From Condylostoma magnum (Eukaryota; Ciliophora; Heterotrichea; Heterotrichida; Condylostomatidae), in NCBI GenBank assembly GCA_920105805.1, contig CAKKTI010000154.1:1-44154 (forward strand): DNA of 44,154 nt. The letters run 5' to 3'. The stretch's first letter is position 1. The number at the start of each line of letters is the position of its first letter. Below the pieces are notes generated by a model. That model did no database searches and was not told where the DNA came from. It worked only from the letters and a program-made list of their open reading frames with translations. This document shows positions 24,895 to 35,540 of the stretch, in pieces. The position numbers were made by a program, and so were the translations under genes.

Positions 24895-25818
24895 CTACAA
24901 TTCTTCAGCTGGCCACCATCCGTAATCTGGTTATTTATCACTAGCACTTGATACTGTAATTCTGTCTCTGTATGATCTTTGATTAGAGTTAACTCGCTAT
25001 TGAGGTCTATTCTGCTATAAGTTTTGTAAGTATTGAAACTACGGTGCTTATATCTACTGAAATTAAGGAATTCTTACTCTCTGACTTTACATTAAGCAAG
25101 TATTCACCATAGGCATTGGAATTCCTAAGCGTCTGGATATCTGTTCATTACTGAATCCTTGTGATTACAAAAATAATACATTTTGCATAAGACTTTATTA
25201 CATTGCTTGTGCTATATTGGGTTACTGAGGAATTTGTTACTCTTATACTGGTTGAAGATTGTTTTATGCAATTTCAGTAGGCTGTATTGAAACCTGATTA
25301 GAATTCTACTCTTTTTATTTAGCCTATCTTTGGGCTTCTGCTTTCTACTTAGCTTATTCTTCCTATCTTTAGGCTTCTGCTTTCTACTTAGCTTATTCTT
25401 CCTATATTTTAGCCTCTCTTTACTATTATTGGAGTTGTTATTCTTAGTTACTTTCTTAGACTCTCTAAGGCTAGGAATTAGCTTCATTACAGTATTCCTA
25501 TGCATATAAGGAGAATGCATTGACAGCTGCATCTTTTCTTTATTATAAGTTCTCGTTTATGTTTTAATTTAGAATAAACAAAACTCCGGTATTAAGTCCA
25601 AATATTTGCTAGGCTCCATAGATTCCTTCATTCTATATTGTTTCTTATATCATTGAGCTGATTACAGTAAAAAAGGGTTGTTTAAAATTCTCCGCGTTCA
25701 TCATTATCTAAAGGATTTGCTATTCTGTTACTTAAAGTTACGCAGCTGTTTCCTAAACTCCTTATATCATGCTGAGAACTGCTATATTGTAACTCATTTG
25801 AGTATTTCGATTAGCCAT
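24895..25818 (-). CDS. Gln-rich hypothetical protein
   Basis: A 307-residue protein from ATG 25818 to TAG 24897-24895. The N-terminal 110 residues are helical and fairly hydrophobic (SYNIAVLSMIQGVQETAAQ). A Gln/Lys/Glu/Ala-rich coiled coil with a tandem 13-residue repeat (AKQKAEAQRQEEQ) comes next, then a segment resembling a small helix-turn-helix-like motif (GFSNEQISRRLGIPMPMV), and an aromatic end (DYGWWPAEEL). Function unknown. The GFSNEQI segment might bind nucleic acid, but this is a guess from sequence feel. Reading TAG 24895 as Gln would carry the frame into MsrA antisense, so it is taken as a stop. Confidence 0.7.
25324..25401 (-). repeat. 39-base tandem duplication
   Basis: Two adjacent 39-base units differing at one base (25324-25362 and 25363-25401), inside the Gln-rich gene. 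They encode two near-identical 13-residue coiled-coil units. The period keeps the frame. Confidence 0.95.
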
Positions 25819-26004
25819 TATTTGCTAAAATACCTTAAGTTTTTAATTTAACTAAAATAAACGTTAGTGCTAAAATATATCTAGCTGATATAGAAGTGGA
25901 ATGAAGTATTTAGTTTATGTATATAACTTTCAACAAGGGTCACTGTGTATAGATTTAGGTATATTTATAATATAGGGAAACTCATACTACATTAATATGC
26001 TAAA

Positions 26005-26829
26005 TCATTATTAATCTACTTTATTGAGCTTCCAATCAGTATAAGATCCCACGTAATTATAAGCCTCATCTGCCCCAGCATAGCACGCTAACAAGTAAGT
26101 AAAAGAGGCTGTATTTCCTAATAAACAACTTGTTATTATAATTTTGTTAATGTCAATTCCATTATCCTACATAATCTATCTAACTTCTTATTATCCTTTA
26201 ATAGTATTATCCTCATTAACAAACAATTCACTCTAAACCTACAAAATATTAGGAACAGCTCCATTCTAACTAATATTTTAACTATCCCTTCCATCCCAGA
26301 TAATAACGTTCTAATCATTCTATGCATCTACTACTTTACTCAAATTAGCAATCATAGACGGATCCTCACTATAAGAAAACATAAATTCATCTGATACAGC
26401 CTTCTTTTAAACTTCTCCTGTTTCGATTTCCCTTTACTCTCTCTTTCATTTAGTCAATCCTCCATTTAGCACCCAAACATTTTAGAATCCAAAGTATCTT
26501 AAAGTCCACCAAACCCTAGATGCAAATTTATGTCCAATATCGTCATATACAATAACGGGATTGCCATCATCAGGTAAATTAATTTCTTTCATATAATTAG
26601 TAAATTGCTCTAAGGTAGGAAGAGCATTGGGATGATTGGAAGTTTGGTCCCTTATTCTCCCCATTTACCAAATTAGAGAGTTTGGAATTCGTTCCTCTTT
26701 CTCGATTTATTACAGATTTTATGATGTTGAGCATTTTACTATATAAAGCTCATCTGAGTGTTTCATTTGATCTAAGTCTTCCGTTTCTAGTAAAATATCC
26801 TGTGATGTAAATCGGCATGTATTACGCAT
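26005..26829 (-). CDS. Rhodanese / 3-mercaptopyruvate sulfurtransferase-like protein 1
   Basis: A two-domain rhodanese of about 272 residues. Domain 1 has VIVYDDIGHKFASRVWWTLRYFGF and the GGLTKW motif that ends the first domain; that Trp is encoded by TGA 26446-26448. Domain 2 has VIIWDGRD and the active-site loop SCLLGNTASF with the persulfide-forming Cys. Such enzymes move sulfane sulfur from thiosulfate or mercaptopyruvate to acceptors. The active-site loop differs from the usual CGSGVTA, so substrate choice cannot be read from it. The start is ATG 26829, before RFTSQDILLE; translation ends at TAA TAA TGA (26013-26005). It shares a divergent promoter region with the Cys-rich gene at 26978 and is a distant paralogue of the rhodanese at 34678. 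Confidence 0.88.
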
Positions 26830-26977
26830 GATCCGAGTTGTTATTTATCGTTGAATCTAATACAACCTTGTATTCATTTTTTATTAATTATATGCGTTTA
26901 TTATAAGTAGTTTGTCCTTTTAATAATCGACTAATAAAACTAGTATAACTGTATACAAATGGTTTAACTTCATAAAA

Positions 26978-28327
26978 ATGTTATTAATTATAATCCTAAG
27001 TACTACTAAATCATAGTGCATAAGACCCATATGCTAGGATGTAAACTCCCCATATTGCTATAATATAAGTGAAAATAATGAATTTATTTAAGTACATTAA
27101 TGCTAACAAGATCAAATCTGTTCGGCTAATAACAACTACTCCAATAAGCCAATGACTCTGTCATTTGGCTAAATTTGTTAATAATAGTAAGAAATCTTAC
27201 AAGAAAAATATCCAGGAGAATTCTGCACATCTGATCAAAACTGTAAATCACAAAAATGCTAAAGAGGGATTTGTATAGGAAAACAACAAGGAGAGGGATG
27301 CTAGAGTGCTTATGACTGCGATATTGGTCTATCATGCACCAGTGAATCTTAAGGTATATGCAGAAGTGCTGTAGAAATTGGAAATTAGTGTAATCATCAG
27401 TACTAATGTAGCAATAACGCTGGATGCTTTAATGGAATATGTACAGAATTATTCAGTTTAGGAAATGGGTAGTAATTTACTTCTTTTTAGTAAGGCACTG
27501 ATCCTCTTTTATGCTAATCAGGCTACTATGATTCTGATTTTATATGCCAAACTGCTCCTAAAAATGAAAGATAACCTTATGATGCATGCGAAGGTAACGA
27601 AGACTGTGATTTAACTAATGGCAAAACAGGAAGCTGTGGATGTGGACTCAATTCTGCTGGCAAAGCGTTCTGCAGGGCAGTTGCAGGAGATGATGAATTC
27701 ATCAACTATAAAAACTCACTTAAAAGTATTATGCAAATCAACTAGAACTGTCACATAGCTATTAGATTCAGTGCTAGATGTCCTATACTAGAAAATACTA
27801 GTTAAATCAATGAGCTATAAAAAAATTACTACTTGTACTTATACAGACACCTGATAATAGACTCTCCTTCCTGTGTGTGGAAAATGATTAATCCTTAAGC
27901 TGAAAATTACAAGTACTTAAAAAGCCCCAGTGATGATGACGAGGAAGATGTAGAGTGGCTTTTTATTACTATAGGAATCGTTTTAGGCTCGGTATTGCTA
28001 TGTAGTTTGATAGTATTAGTTTTTATGAGGAAATGCATGGTTCATAGACTATGAAATTCTCAAGAATAATACGAAGCTTTACCCATTTCATCAACACAGT
28101 TAGCTCATACTGTTGAAGGAGATTTCAATTCAAAGTTTGATATTGATGATTTCAAGATGGATGAGATAGAGGTGCATGTTCTAATAAAAGGAATACCTGT
28201 TGGAGAATTAGCTGATGCAAATACACTTGAAATAAGAGATTAAACTGATTTTCCAGTAGCGTAAGAAGTCTAAACTGAAGAAAAACTAGAACTAACACAG
28301 AATATGGAAGCAGTTAATAATAAGTGA
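26978..28327 (+). CDS. Cys-rich type I membrane protein
   Basis: A 449-residue protein with a signal peptide (MLLIIILSTTKSQC), a lumenal or extracellular part of about 310 residues with over 25 Cys, one membrane span near residues 328-350 (WLFITIGIVLGSVLLCSLIVL) and an acidic cytosolic tail of about 100 residues. The Cys spacing (CTSDQNCKSQKCQRGIC, CNHQYQCSNNAGC, CEGNEDCDL) resembles Dickkopf- or leishmanolysin-tail-like small disulfide motifs found in many ciliate surface proteins; no exact family is claimed. One TGA after MVHRL is read as Trp. The stop is TGA 28325-28327. A receptor or surface antigen role is inferred from layout only. Confidence 0.75.
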
Positions 28328-28405
28328 AATTTTTGTTTTAAATATATAAGATACACTAAGATCGTATCTTAGTGAATTTAAGCAGGAGATTTATATAATT
28401 ATTAA

Positions 28406-29335
28406 ATGTAAGTTTATTAATATCCTGTAAACGAAGCCTAGCAATAACCCAATTGCATGTAACTGTTGCCATAAGTTGCATTACATCAGAGACAAGAATT
28501 ATTCCAAAATTTAGAAAGTATTGAACACTTATCTATTAATATAAATCCTCTTGAAAAACACTCAATCTCAGCCGGATTAAGAGCTAAAATGATATCTTGG
28601 CTGATAGAAATTTATTGCCGATTTGAATGCTTAGACTAAACTTTCTTTTTATCCGTTAAATACATGGATAAATATTTCACATATACTAAAAACAAGTAAA
28701 AGGCATCTGATATTCATTTGATAGGAATATGCTGTATCTTACTTGGTTCTAAAATGGAAGACATCAGACCTATACGTCTAAAGGATGCTAGAATTAAGCT
28801 AGGTCATAATAAATTCTCACCTGATGAGATTCTCCGTAAAGAATTTGAAATTGTGTAAACTCTTTAGTTTGATCTTTTATATACTACACCAATTGATTTC
28901 TAGGGTAAATTCCAAGATTTACTACTCCCAAAGTCAATAGAGGAAACAGCTAAAATTATACTGATAATTTGACAGCATTTTGAGAATCTTGGATTTAAAC
29001 CATCCCACGAAACAACTGCTGCTTATGTTATCGCAGCAACTTGTTCTAACTATGCTCAAATAGTTCCTAATATTTTCCAAATAGCTTAACTTGACCAGGC
29101 GAGTATTGACACAGAAATGAATGTACTCTATGCCTCAATAGTCAACTTCCCAAGGACATTTCCAAAGTACATGGACTGTTTTACAGAGTTAAAATGCAGA
29201 TTTGTAGGCTAAGTGCCAGGACCTCTGTTTGATTTTGAAGACTGCGAACTGTCTCGCATACAAAGAAACTTGATGTCTAATAATTTTAATTAATAACATA
29301 TTTTCTACCAATTTTGCCTTATAATACGATAATGA
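28406..29335 (+). CDS. Cyclin (A/B-type cyclin box)
   Basis: A 309-codon protein with two cyclin folds. The first cyclin box reads LRAKMISWLIEIYCRFECLDQTFFLSVKYMDKYF, and further on comes LIGICCILLGSKMED, as in mitotic-type cyclins. The second fold contains FKPSHETTAAYVIAATC. Cyclins bind and activate a cyclin-dependent kinase. No clear destruction box is seen in the short Gln-rich N-terminus. TGA in ILIIWQHFENLG is read as Trp. The last codons are uncertain: TAA TAA at 29291-29296 may end the protein, or the frame runs to TGA 29333-29335. In either case it stops before the convergent cathepsin-like gene at 29342. Confidence 0.85.
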
Positions 29336-29341
29336 TTAATA

Positions 29342-30250
29342 CTAAGCAGCTTTTCCAGCGATTCCTTGATAACTAATTGAACACTCGTCGGCGTATATTT
29401 AAAAATATCCATCTATTCCCCAAGCAGTTCCCCAATTATTTGCTGCTATTCAATAAACTTTACCCTTATTAGTTCCCCATCCTACAAGTCTAACTGAATG
29501 GCTTCCTAGCTCTTATCCTGAAACATGCTTATAAATTCCACTTTTATAGCTAAAAAAGTCTTGATAAATTGTAAAAGCTGTTTACACAGGACCGTTCTCT
29601 TTTATTTCCTTTTATATTGCTTTAACATTAGAGAAGTACTGTACATTTTTAGATTTATAAAATTTAGCACTAGATCCATCACTGCATTTACTACCATGAC
29701 ATTCCCCATTCATCCCATCTCATGAGGTATAAGGATCACATTGAGCGCTAGGAAGTCCAGTCATTTCTGTATAGCTTCAAGCAGCCCCTAAAAATCCTCC
29801 TGCACATCCCCGATTCAGTGTATCACATGATATAAGATGTTAATAGGAAAGCAGTAGATTCTTATCTTTCCCAGTAATACAGTATCTATCACTTAACACT
29901 TCAGCACAGGCAAAGGCCCAGGCAGCTCCACAGCTTTAGGAGTTTATTATGGGATGTATGCATTTAGACCATTTTGTACGGGCATCAAAGTTATTAGGGA
30001 TTCCAACTGTATCATGTATATATTCATCTTCTTAAGCTTCAGGAATTGGAGTAGTTAATGTTCCTAAGTATTATCTAGCTTCTTCTACTGTCATTTCTCC
30101 TACTCATTCTTTTGAGGCTATTCAATCTCCTTATTAGTTTATTCAATCTATTTGCTCATCTGTTATTACTTGCTAGTTGTTTAGAAGGGTAACGGGAGCA
30201 GATGATAGAGATAGTTAAATGATTAGGAGTAATGGAAGGAATTTTAGCAT
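29342..30250 (-). CDS. Cathepsin B-like papain-fold protein, predicted inactive
   Basis: A 302-residue C1A-family protein with a signal peptide (MLKFLPLLLIIQLSLSSA), a propeptide and a mature domain from about residue 83. The region that normally reads QGSCGSCWAF reads SQSCGAAWAF, so the catalytic Cys is Ala110 and the oxyanion Gln also seems lost. The catalytic His (LGSHSVRLVGWG) and Asn (AANNWGTAWG) are kept, as are GCAGGF and several disulfide Cys. It should be secreted or vacuolar but not a normal peptidase; binding, inhibition or a structural role as in TINAG-like proteins is possible. At least five in-frame TGA are read as Trp, including 29450-29452 in VYWIAANNW, an invariant family position. 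The stop is TAG 29344-29342, right after the expected C-terminus. Confidence 0.88.
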
Positions 30251-30287
30251 ATTTATTCAACAAATAATATTAAGTAATTGTTAGATA

Positions 30288-32093
30288 TTAAATAGTATCG
30301 CAGTTGCTCTGGTTGTTCAATATCTTTTCAAGCCTTTGTTTGTCTTTTAGTATTTCTAAATGGGTTTGGTTTAGTTGTTATGATGTTAGATGTAATTTGT
30401 TAGCAATAGAGAAAAGATCGTTTTAGGTTTATGGGATATTTATGTTCTTATCTTTAGAATCAAATATGAGTAAATCATTTAAGTATGTGTACTTTTAGTT
30501 GTCATTTAATTCGCTTAAAATATCTAATACTGGCTGTTTTTAAGACTTTTATTATATGGTTTATCTACTTATTTGTTAGTAATAAGGTGACTAGGCTCTT
30601 TATCTTAGTTACATCTTTTGCATTAAAACAGATGATGACTTATTACGCTATTAAGTTAATTTTCTAGGAATTATTTAAATGCTTTTACTTTCACTAATAT
30701 TTGTGCATTAAGAAATTTGATTATTATAAGTCAGGATATTTTGCATAAATTCATACAATATGGTGAATATACCTGTTCTATCTACTTCTTCAAGCTAATC
30801 TTTTTGTATTCTTTGTAAGATCAATTGTATCCTTTTCTAGCCTTAAATTGTCATTTTATTTTATTTTATTCATTAAGGAGCGCTTTTCAGTAAATTTAAC
30901 AGTTAAACTGGCTTTTTAAGGTAACTGGTTAGGTTTTATCATATATTATTATAAGTAACTTCCTCAGAATTACCATGGCTGATTTCTGAAATAACTGTTA
31001 CAATACATACTGAAATATCTTATATTACTTATTAAGGAGTGCTTATTTATCTTATTTCCGTAAGTTTTCTTATTGTGATTTTTCTTATATTATCATGAAT
31101 ATAGGAATCTGCAGAGTTCTATTACTCATCTATATATTTTTGCATTATTTGATCAATAAGAGTTTTAACCTAATCAGTAACTTTTCTATTTTTGCACTCT
31201 TAGTATAAAGACTCGTATAATTACTAGTTTTCATCATCTTCTTAGCAAAAGTTATCAATTTATAAAAGAATTTAATCGGAAATATATCCAATACCCAGCA
31301 TTTCTTCTTTGATACTTCTTAACTTCTATAAACTTGTGGTTTTATCCTTCTCTTCTTTATAAGTATTATCTTCCTAACTCCTTTATGTTAACTATGGAGT
31401 TCTATATCTCATACTGTTCTTCAGTTTATAAGGCTTTTGAGGTAAATTAAGCATTTAGGTTTGATTCTCAGTTAGCACACTTCTATTCATATCACATGAG
31501 AATTAATCAGGAGAAGATCTGAGACTTTACATACTAGATTCATTGCTATTGTTAATTTAACGATTCATTGCTCTACTTAAAAACTTTTTCTTAGTGGATG
31601 CGGATCTCAGTATATTTCTTACTATCTGGGATTAGTTCTCGTTAACAATCTTCTTCTTATTTGGAGGTTAAAGAACACTTCTATAAGGTTTTCTACTACC
31701 ATGAATTTTTTAAAACATTTCTTTAATAATAAATATGTTTAAATTACTCAAACTATTAGCTTCTTTACGACACAGTGTTGTATTTATTAGAATGAGTAGC
31801 TTACAAATGACTCTTTACTCTTCACATTTTTATGAATTCTGCTATCTTCATCCCTTTACTTTTATCATATACTAAATTTACAGTTATATCGAATTAAATC
31901 CTTTTATCAGCTTTTAAAGCAAGCTATCTATGCTTTCTTGATAACCCTCGTAATTTCAATATGATCTAGCTAATTAAAGATAGCTTATTTGGTTATTATC
32001 TAAAAAGATACAACCTAATATGCTTCTAAACTTACTAAGCCACTATTTAGTATTTAAGGAGACTTATTGAATTCATATATATTACAGCAGCAT
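30288..32093 (-). CDS. Long Gln/Ser/Lys-rich hypothetical protein
   Basis: A frame of 601 codons from ATG 32093 to TAA 30290-30288. Composition is polar and consistent along the whole length (for example KKKFLSRAMNRQINNSNESS and LHLTSQQLNQTHLEILKDKQ), with helical stretches and no signal peptide or membrane span. The N-terminal part around SYWNYEGYQESIDSLLQKLI could be a helical repeat. No family recognised. About five TGA codons would be Trp. The end lies 37 bases before the cathepsin-like gene's ATG. The first 125 codons are less certain; Met at 31718 is an alternative start. Confidence 0.58.
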
Positions 32094-32459
32094 TTTTAGT
32101 AGTTATAATAATTACTCTTACTTATCTATACAGTAGCTATATCCCTTTTCAAACCTCTTATATTAGTTTGTATAACTTATAAGTGCTATCCACCTGACTG
32201 TAAGATCTGTATTGTGATTCTATTTTTATATATAAAAATATTTATTAAACCATAAGGAATGTGAGGTGTATGAGGATATAAAGATTAATTAGAAGTATAC
32301 TTCAGATGTTTTAGTCTTATATGTCTAATACTAATACATTAAAATAATCGACATTGATTTACCATTGAGAAAGTCTACTGTGATTTGCATTAAAAAGTGC
32401 TAGATTCAGGTATTGGTTGAATGAATAAAAGAAATATGAATTTATTAAAATGCAATTAG
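32094..32459. other. Intergenic, AT-rich, no gene recognised
   Basis: Spacer between the long Gln-rich gene and the disrupted protease, with runs of T and A near 32220-32250. It should carry the promoter of the gene starting at 32093. No other structure was seen. Confidence 0.45.
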
Positions 32460-34545
32460 CTATCTAAACAAAAACTCTCTAAACTCGTCTAAACTATCAA
32501 AATACTCGATGGATTAATGATTCATAAATTTCTCTTGCGCTGTTCTGATTGATTAAAACTAATTAGCAGAAAGAGGAACTCCACAATTATAGTTCACCTT
32601 TTCTTTATTTGGATATTCTGTTACAAGTTCTCGGATACCATCATGACATTACAATCCTGCATCTATATATTGTTATTATTCCATTGATTATTCTACGTTT
32701 CTTAATATTCTATTTAAATTGTGATTATTCTTTTATTGTAGTTTTTCTATAAGATCTTAAGCTAAAATAGTTTATTTATGATATAAAAGACGGCCCAATA
32801 TCAAAAGCTATCTCTAGTACTTTATTGGGCATCCTCCTGCATGAACACCACACACTTTCATTTCACCATTAACATCTATCAGAATTGGACTTCCTGACAT
32901 GCCAGAAGCCGTTGAATTGTTATAATCTATCATTGTATTGTCCGATCCTTTATTAAGTATTTATCCAAATGATACTATTTTACGATTTCCTCCATAGAAT
33001 GCTTCTTCAATAATTTCCCATTGATTCGGCTTCCCCTTTAAAATTGGAGCAATAAAATCGATATTTCGTTCTAATTAGCCAGGATAACCAATGATATTCA
33101 CTTAGCTCCCTTCAAATACCTCATTTCATTAAGCTATTGGTAAGAAGAATTCATCATATTGCCCTTCAAAATCAATTTTAACAGTTAAAAGACATAAAAC
33201 TATGTCATCCGCCATAGCATAACTGTGATTATTTTTACTTCTTCTTTTCTAGTTTATATCACTGAATCTTTTAATGGGGTAAATTGAAAATATGTTTTCT
33301 TTAATAGAAGTTCTAATTGGCTCAAAGGATGCTTATCTTATAGTTGTTGTTTCATTTTTGATTGGATCATAGAAGCAATGGGCTGCAGACAAAGCCAGTC
33401 CTACTATTCTTTAATTGCATAATTGTTTCACTTAAGTACTTCTTATATCTTTTTATTCCTCTTTTATTTCTTCTTCTTATTGTTTATTTGGGTTTTAACT
33501 TTCTTCATCAAGCCTTAATTTCATCATTGAATAATCTTTAGGCAAAGGTGGTTCAGATCTCTTATTAGATTCATTATCCTCTACTTGCTGTAAACTTCTA
33601 TTATTAACATAGTACTTATAGTCATTAGCAGCTATCAAAAAATAAGTGCCATTGCTTGTAGATCCTACTTATATGCTGTTTAAGTAATCACTTTCCTCAA
33701 TAAGGTAAGTTTATTCATGTGTAAAGTTACCTTATTAGTTTTCGTATCCTGTTAGATAGTCTCCAAATCCGTTCATTAATATATTATATTAAGGGGGACA
33801 GTCCCAGTAAAAATCTCCCATTTATAAAGATTTAGCGCGGAAAAAATATCCTTGAGATAATGCTATATAAGTTTATTACTTAAAATTAATCAAACTATTA
33901 GCTTCGCTGAGATTGCTTCGAGTCTTGAATGGTGGATGCAGTATTTGATCCATTAGAATTGATAGCTTATTCTAATTCTTCATAAGCTGCTTTTTATACT
34001 TGCTATGTATTCTACAATTTCTTTATCAATTCCATCTCTAATAACTCCATTTCCATTATTTGCTATTACAACTATTCTTTAGCTTTGTCAACTTTCTCAA
34101 CTCTTTTATTGTAATTTTATTCATTCTCCTACAATTTAGTTTCTTACCACCTTTTAATCCTTTAAGCCCCTTCCAATGATTAGTTTCTTATTTAACTCTT
34201 TCTCTATGAGTTTTGGTTCTATATTTCTTGTCTAAATTGCTATTTCTGATTATAACAATAATTTCTTAATGCTTTTCCTTGATTATAATCTTATTGCTTC
34301 TATACCAAAATTGAATTAGCAATATCTTTTCTATTTGACCGCCGTTGATTTCTTAATTATGTTCCTTTGGCCCGAATTTATTGCAAATTTTATTATCTGC
34401 TCTAATAAAACTCTTACTTTGCCTTTTAACGTTCTTATTGTTATTTCCTATTTTCTACAATTTGCTAAGTCTTTTAGATTGTTTCCTGTATCTTTTTCCG
34501 TGTTCTTTCCTCTTCCATCTATAAAAGCCTTATTCGATTTGCCAT
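32460..34545 (-). pseudogene. S1/V8-like serine protease (paralogue 1), frame-disrupted
   Basis: Close paralogue of the protease at 18863-20932. The catalytic regions are intact (His in LSAAHCFYD, Asp in AMADDIVLC, Ser in SGMSGSPILI), as is the shared C-terminal domain ending at TAG 32462-32460. Compared with paralogue 2 the N-terminal third has changes that are not multiples of three: near 34266-34280, around a 20-base difference at 34116-34136, and one base in the A-run at 33841-33846. Elsewhere indels are multiples of three. The catalytic and C-terminal parts are well preserved, so it may be a young pseudogene, a gene with short introns, or a sequence with assembly errors. Arg codons here replace two TGA codons of paralogue 2. 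Confidence 0.65.
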
Positions 34546-34677
34546 AAGAACAGAGTCTCTATCTAGCATCTTCCTTTGTTTCTTTACTTCCAATAGTGAT
34601 ACTTTTTCATTGGAAGTTACTCCGTTTTCAGTTCCACTATCCATTTTATATAGTTCTATTGAGTAATAACAATTGAT

Positions 34678-35487
34678 TCAACTAAAATTACCTAACTATT
34701 CTTTATTAGCCTTCCATTCACTAAAAGATCCACTATATAATCTAATATTTCCTAATCCAATATAATTCCATAAAGCAATTCCAACACAAGCATTCAATCC
34801 TTTCAAGCAAGAAACAATCACAGGCTTATTTAAATCTAACCCTGATTCCTAAAAGTAATTCCTGACCTCTTCCTTTGACTTAACACTTTTATCCTCATTA
34901 AGACAAGGATGAAATGGAATATTCACAGCTCCAGGCACATGACCTTACTGATACAACTCAGGTGCTCTGGGATCCCAATTAAACACACTTTAATCCTTCA
35001 CAATCTTGTCAACTTCATCAATATAGATTCTCATATCCTCGTTAGTCTTATCAAAATTATAGTGCTGAGGATCATCAGGAGTAGTCTCATCATACAATTA
35101 ATGCTCACCTGATTCAGTAGGAAGATTTTCATTTCTCCATTTGACAAGTCCTCCGTCCAGTATTCTAACATTAGGATAGCCAAAGTAAGTAAGTGTCCAC
35201 CAGGCTCTGCATACATACCAAAGTCCAGTCTAGTCGTATAGCACTATAGGGGTATCTTTCTTTGGGAGTCTTAGTTTCATCATATAGCTTTAGAACTGAT
35301 CCTTAGTTGGTACTTCTGCTGGATTTGGTTGATTGGGGTATTTTATTACATTTGGATCCCAGAATTTAGAACCTGGAATTCTGCATGCATGATGATCTGC
35401 TAAAGAGGTTTCTGTCATTGTAGCGTCGATTATAGTAGCATTCAATGTATTTGCCAGTTGTCTTGAGGTTATGAATGGATAGGACAT
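34678..35487 (-). CDS. Rhodanese / 3-mercaptopyruvate sulfurtransferase-like protein 2
   Basis: A complete two-domain rhodanese of 269 residues from ATG 35487 to TGA 34680-34678. Domain 1 begins with FITSRQLANTLNATIIDAT and contains RIPGSKFWD, VLYDQTGLWYVCRAWWTLTYFGY and GGLVKWRNE. Domain 2 contains NWDPRAPELYQQGHVPGAVNIPF and the active-site loop SCLKGLNACVG with the sulfur-carrying Cys. The C-terminus is SGSFSEWKANKEQLGNFS. It is closer to the mercaptopyruvate sulfurtransferase layout than to single-domain rhodaneses. It sits 53 bases from the VSR stop and 132 bases before the disrupted protease. A near-complete deletion of its copy is visible at 18775-18832. Confidence 0.92.
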
Positions 35488-35540
35488 TTTAATAGTTATT
35501 AACTTGTGGTATAATTATAAAAAGTGTATGTTATAACTAA

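Noticed and set aside
28406-28450. A 15-base GT...AG stretch near the cyclin start resembling a heterotrich mini-intron
   Set aside because: It keeps the frame whether removed or not and lies in a poorly conserved region, so sequence alone cannot decide; RNA-seq would.
31731-32160. A plus-strand frame with protein-like composition opposite the long Gln-rich gene
   Set aside because: The minus-strand frame joins continuously with the rest of that gene and is more polar; the plus frame is rich in Tyr, Leu and Phe as expected of antisense AT-rich DNA.
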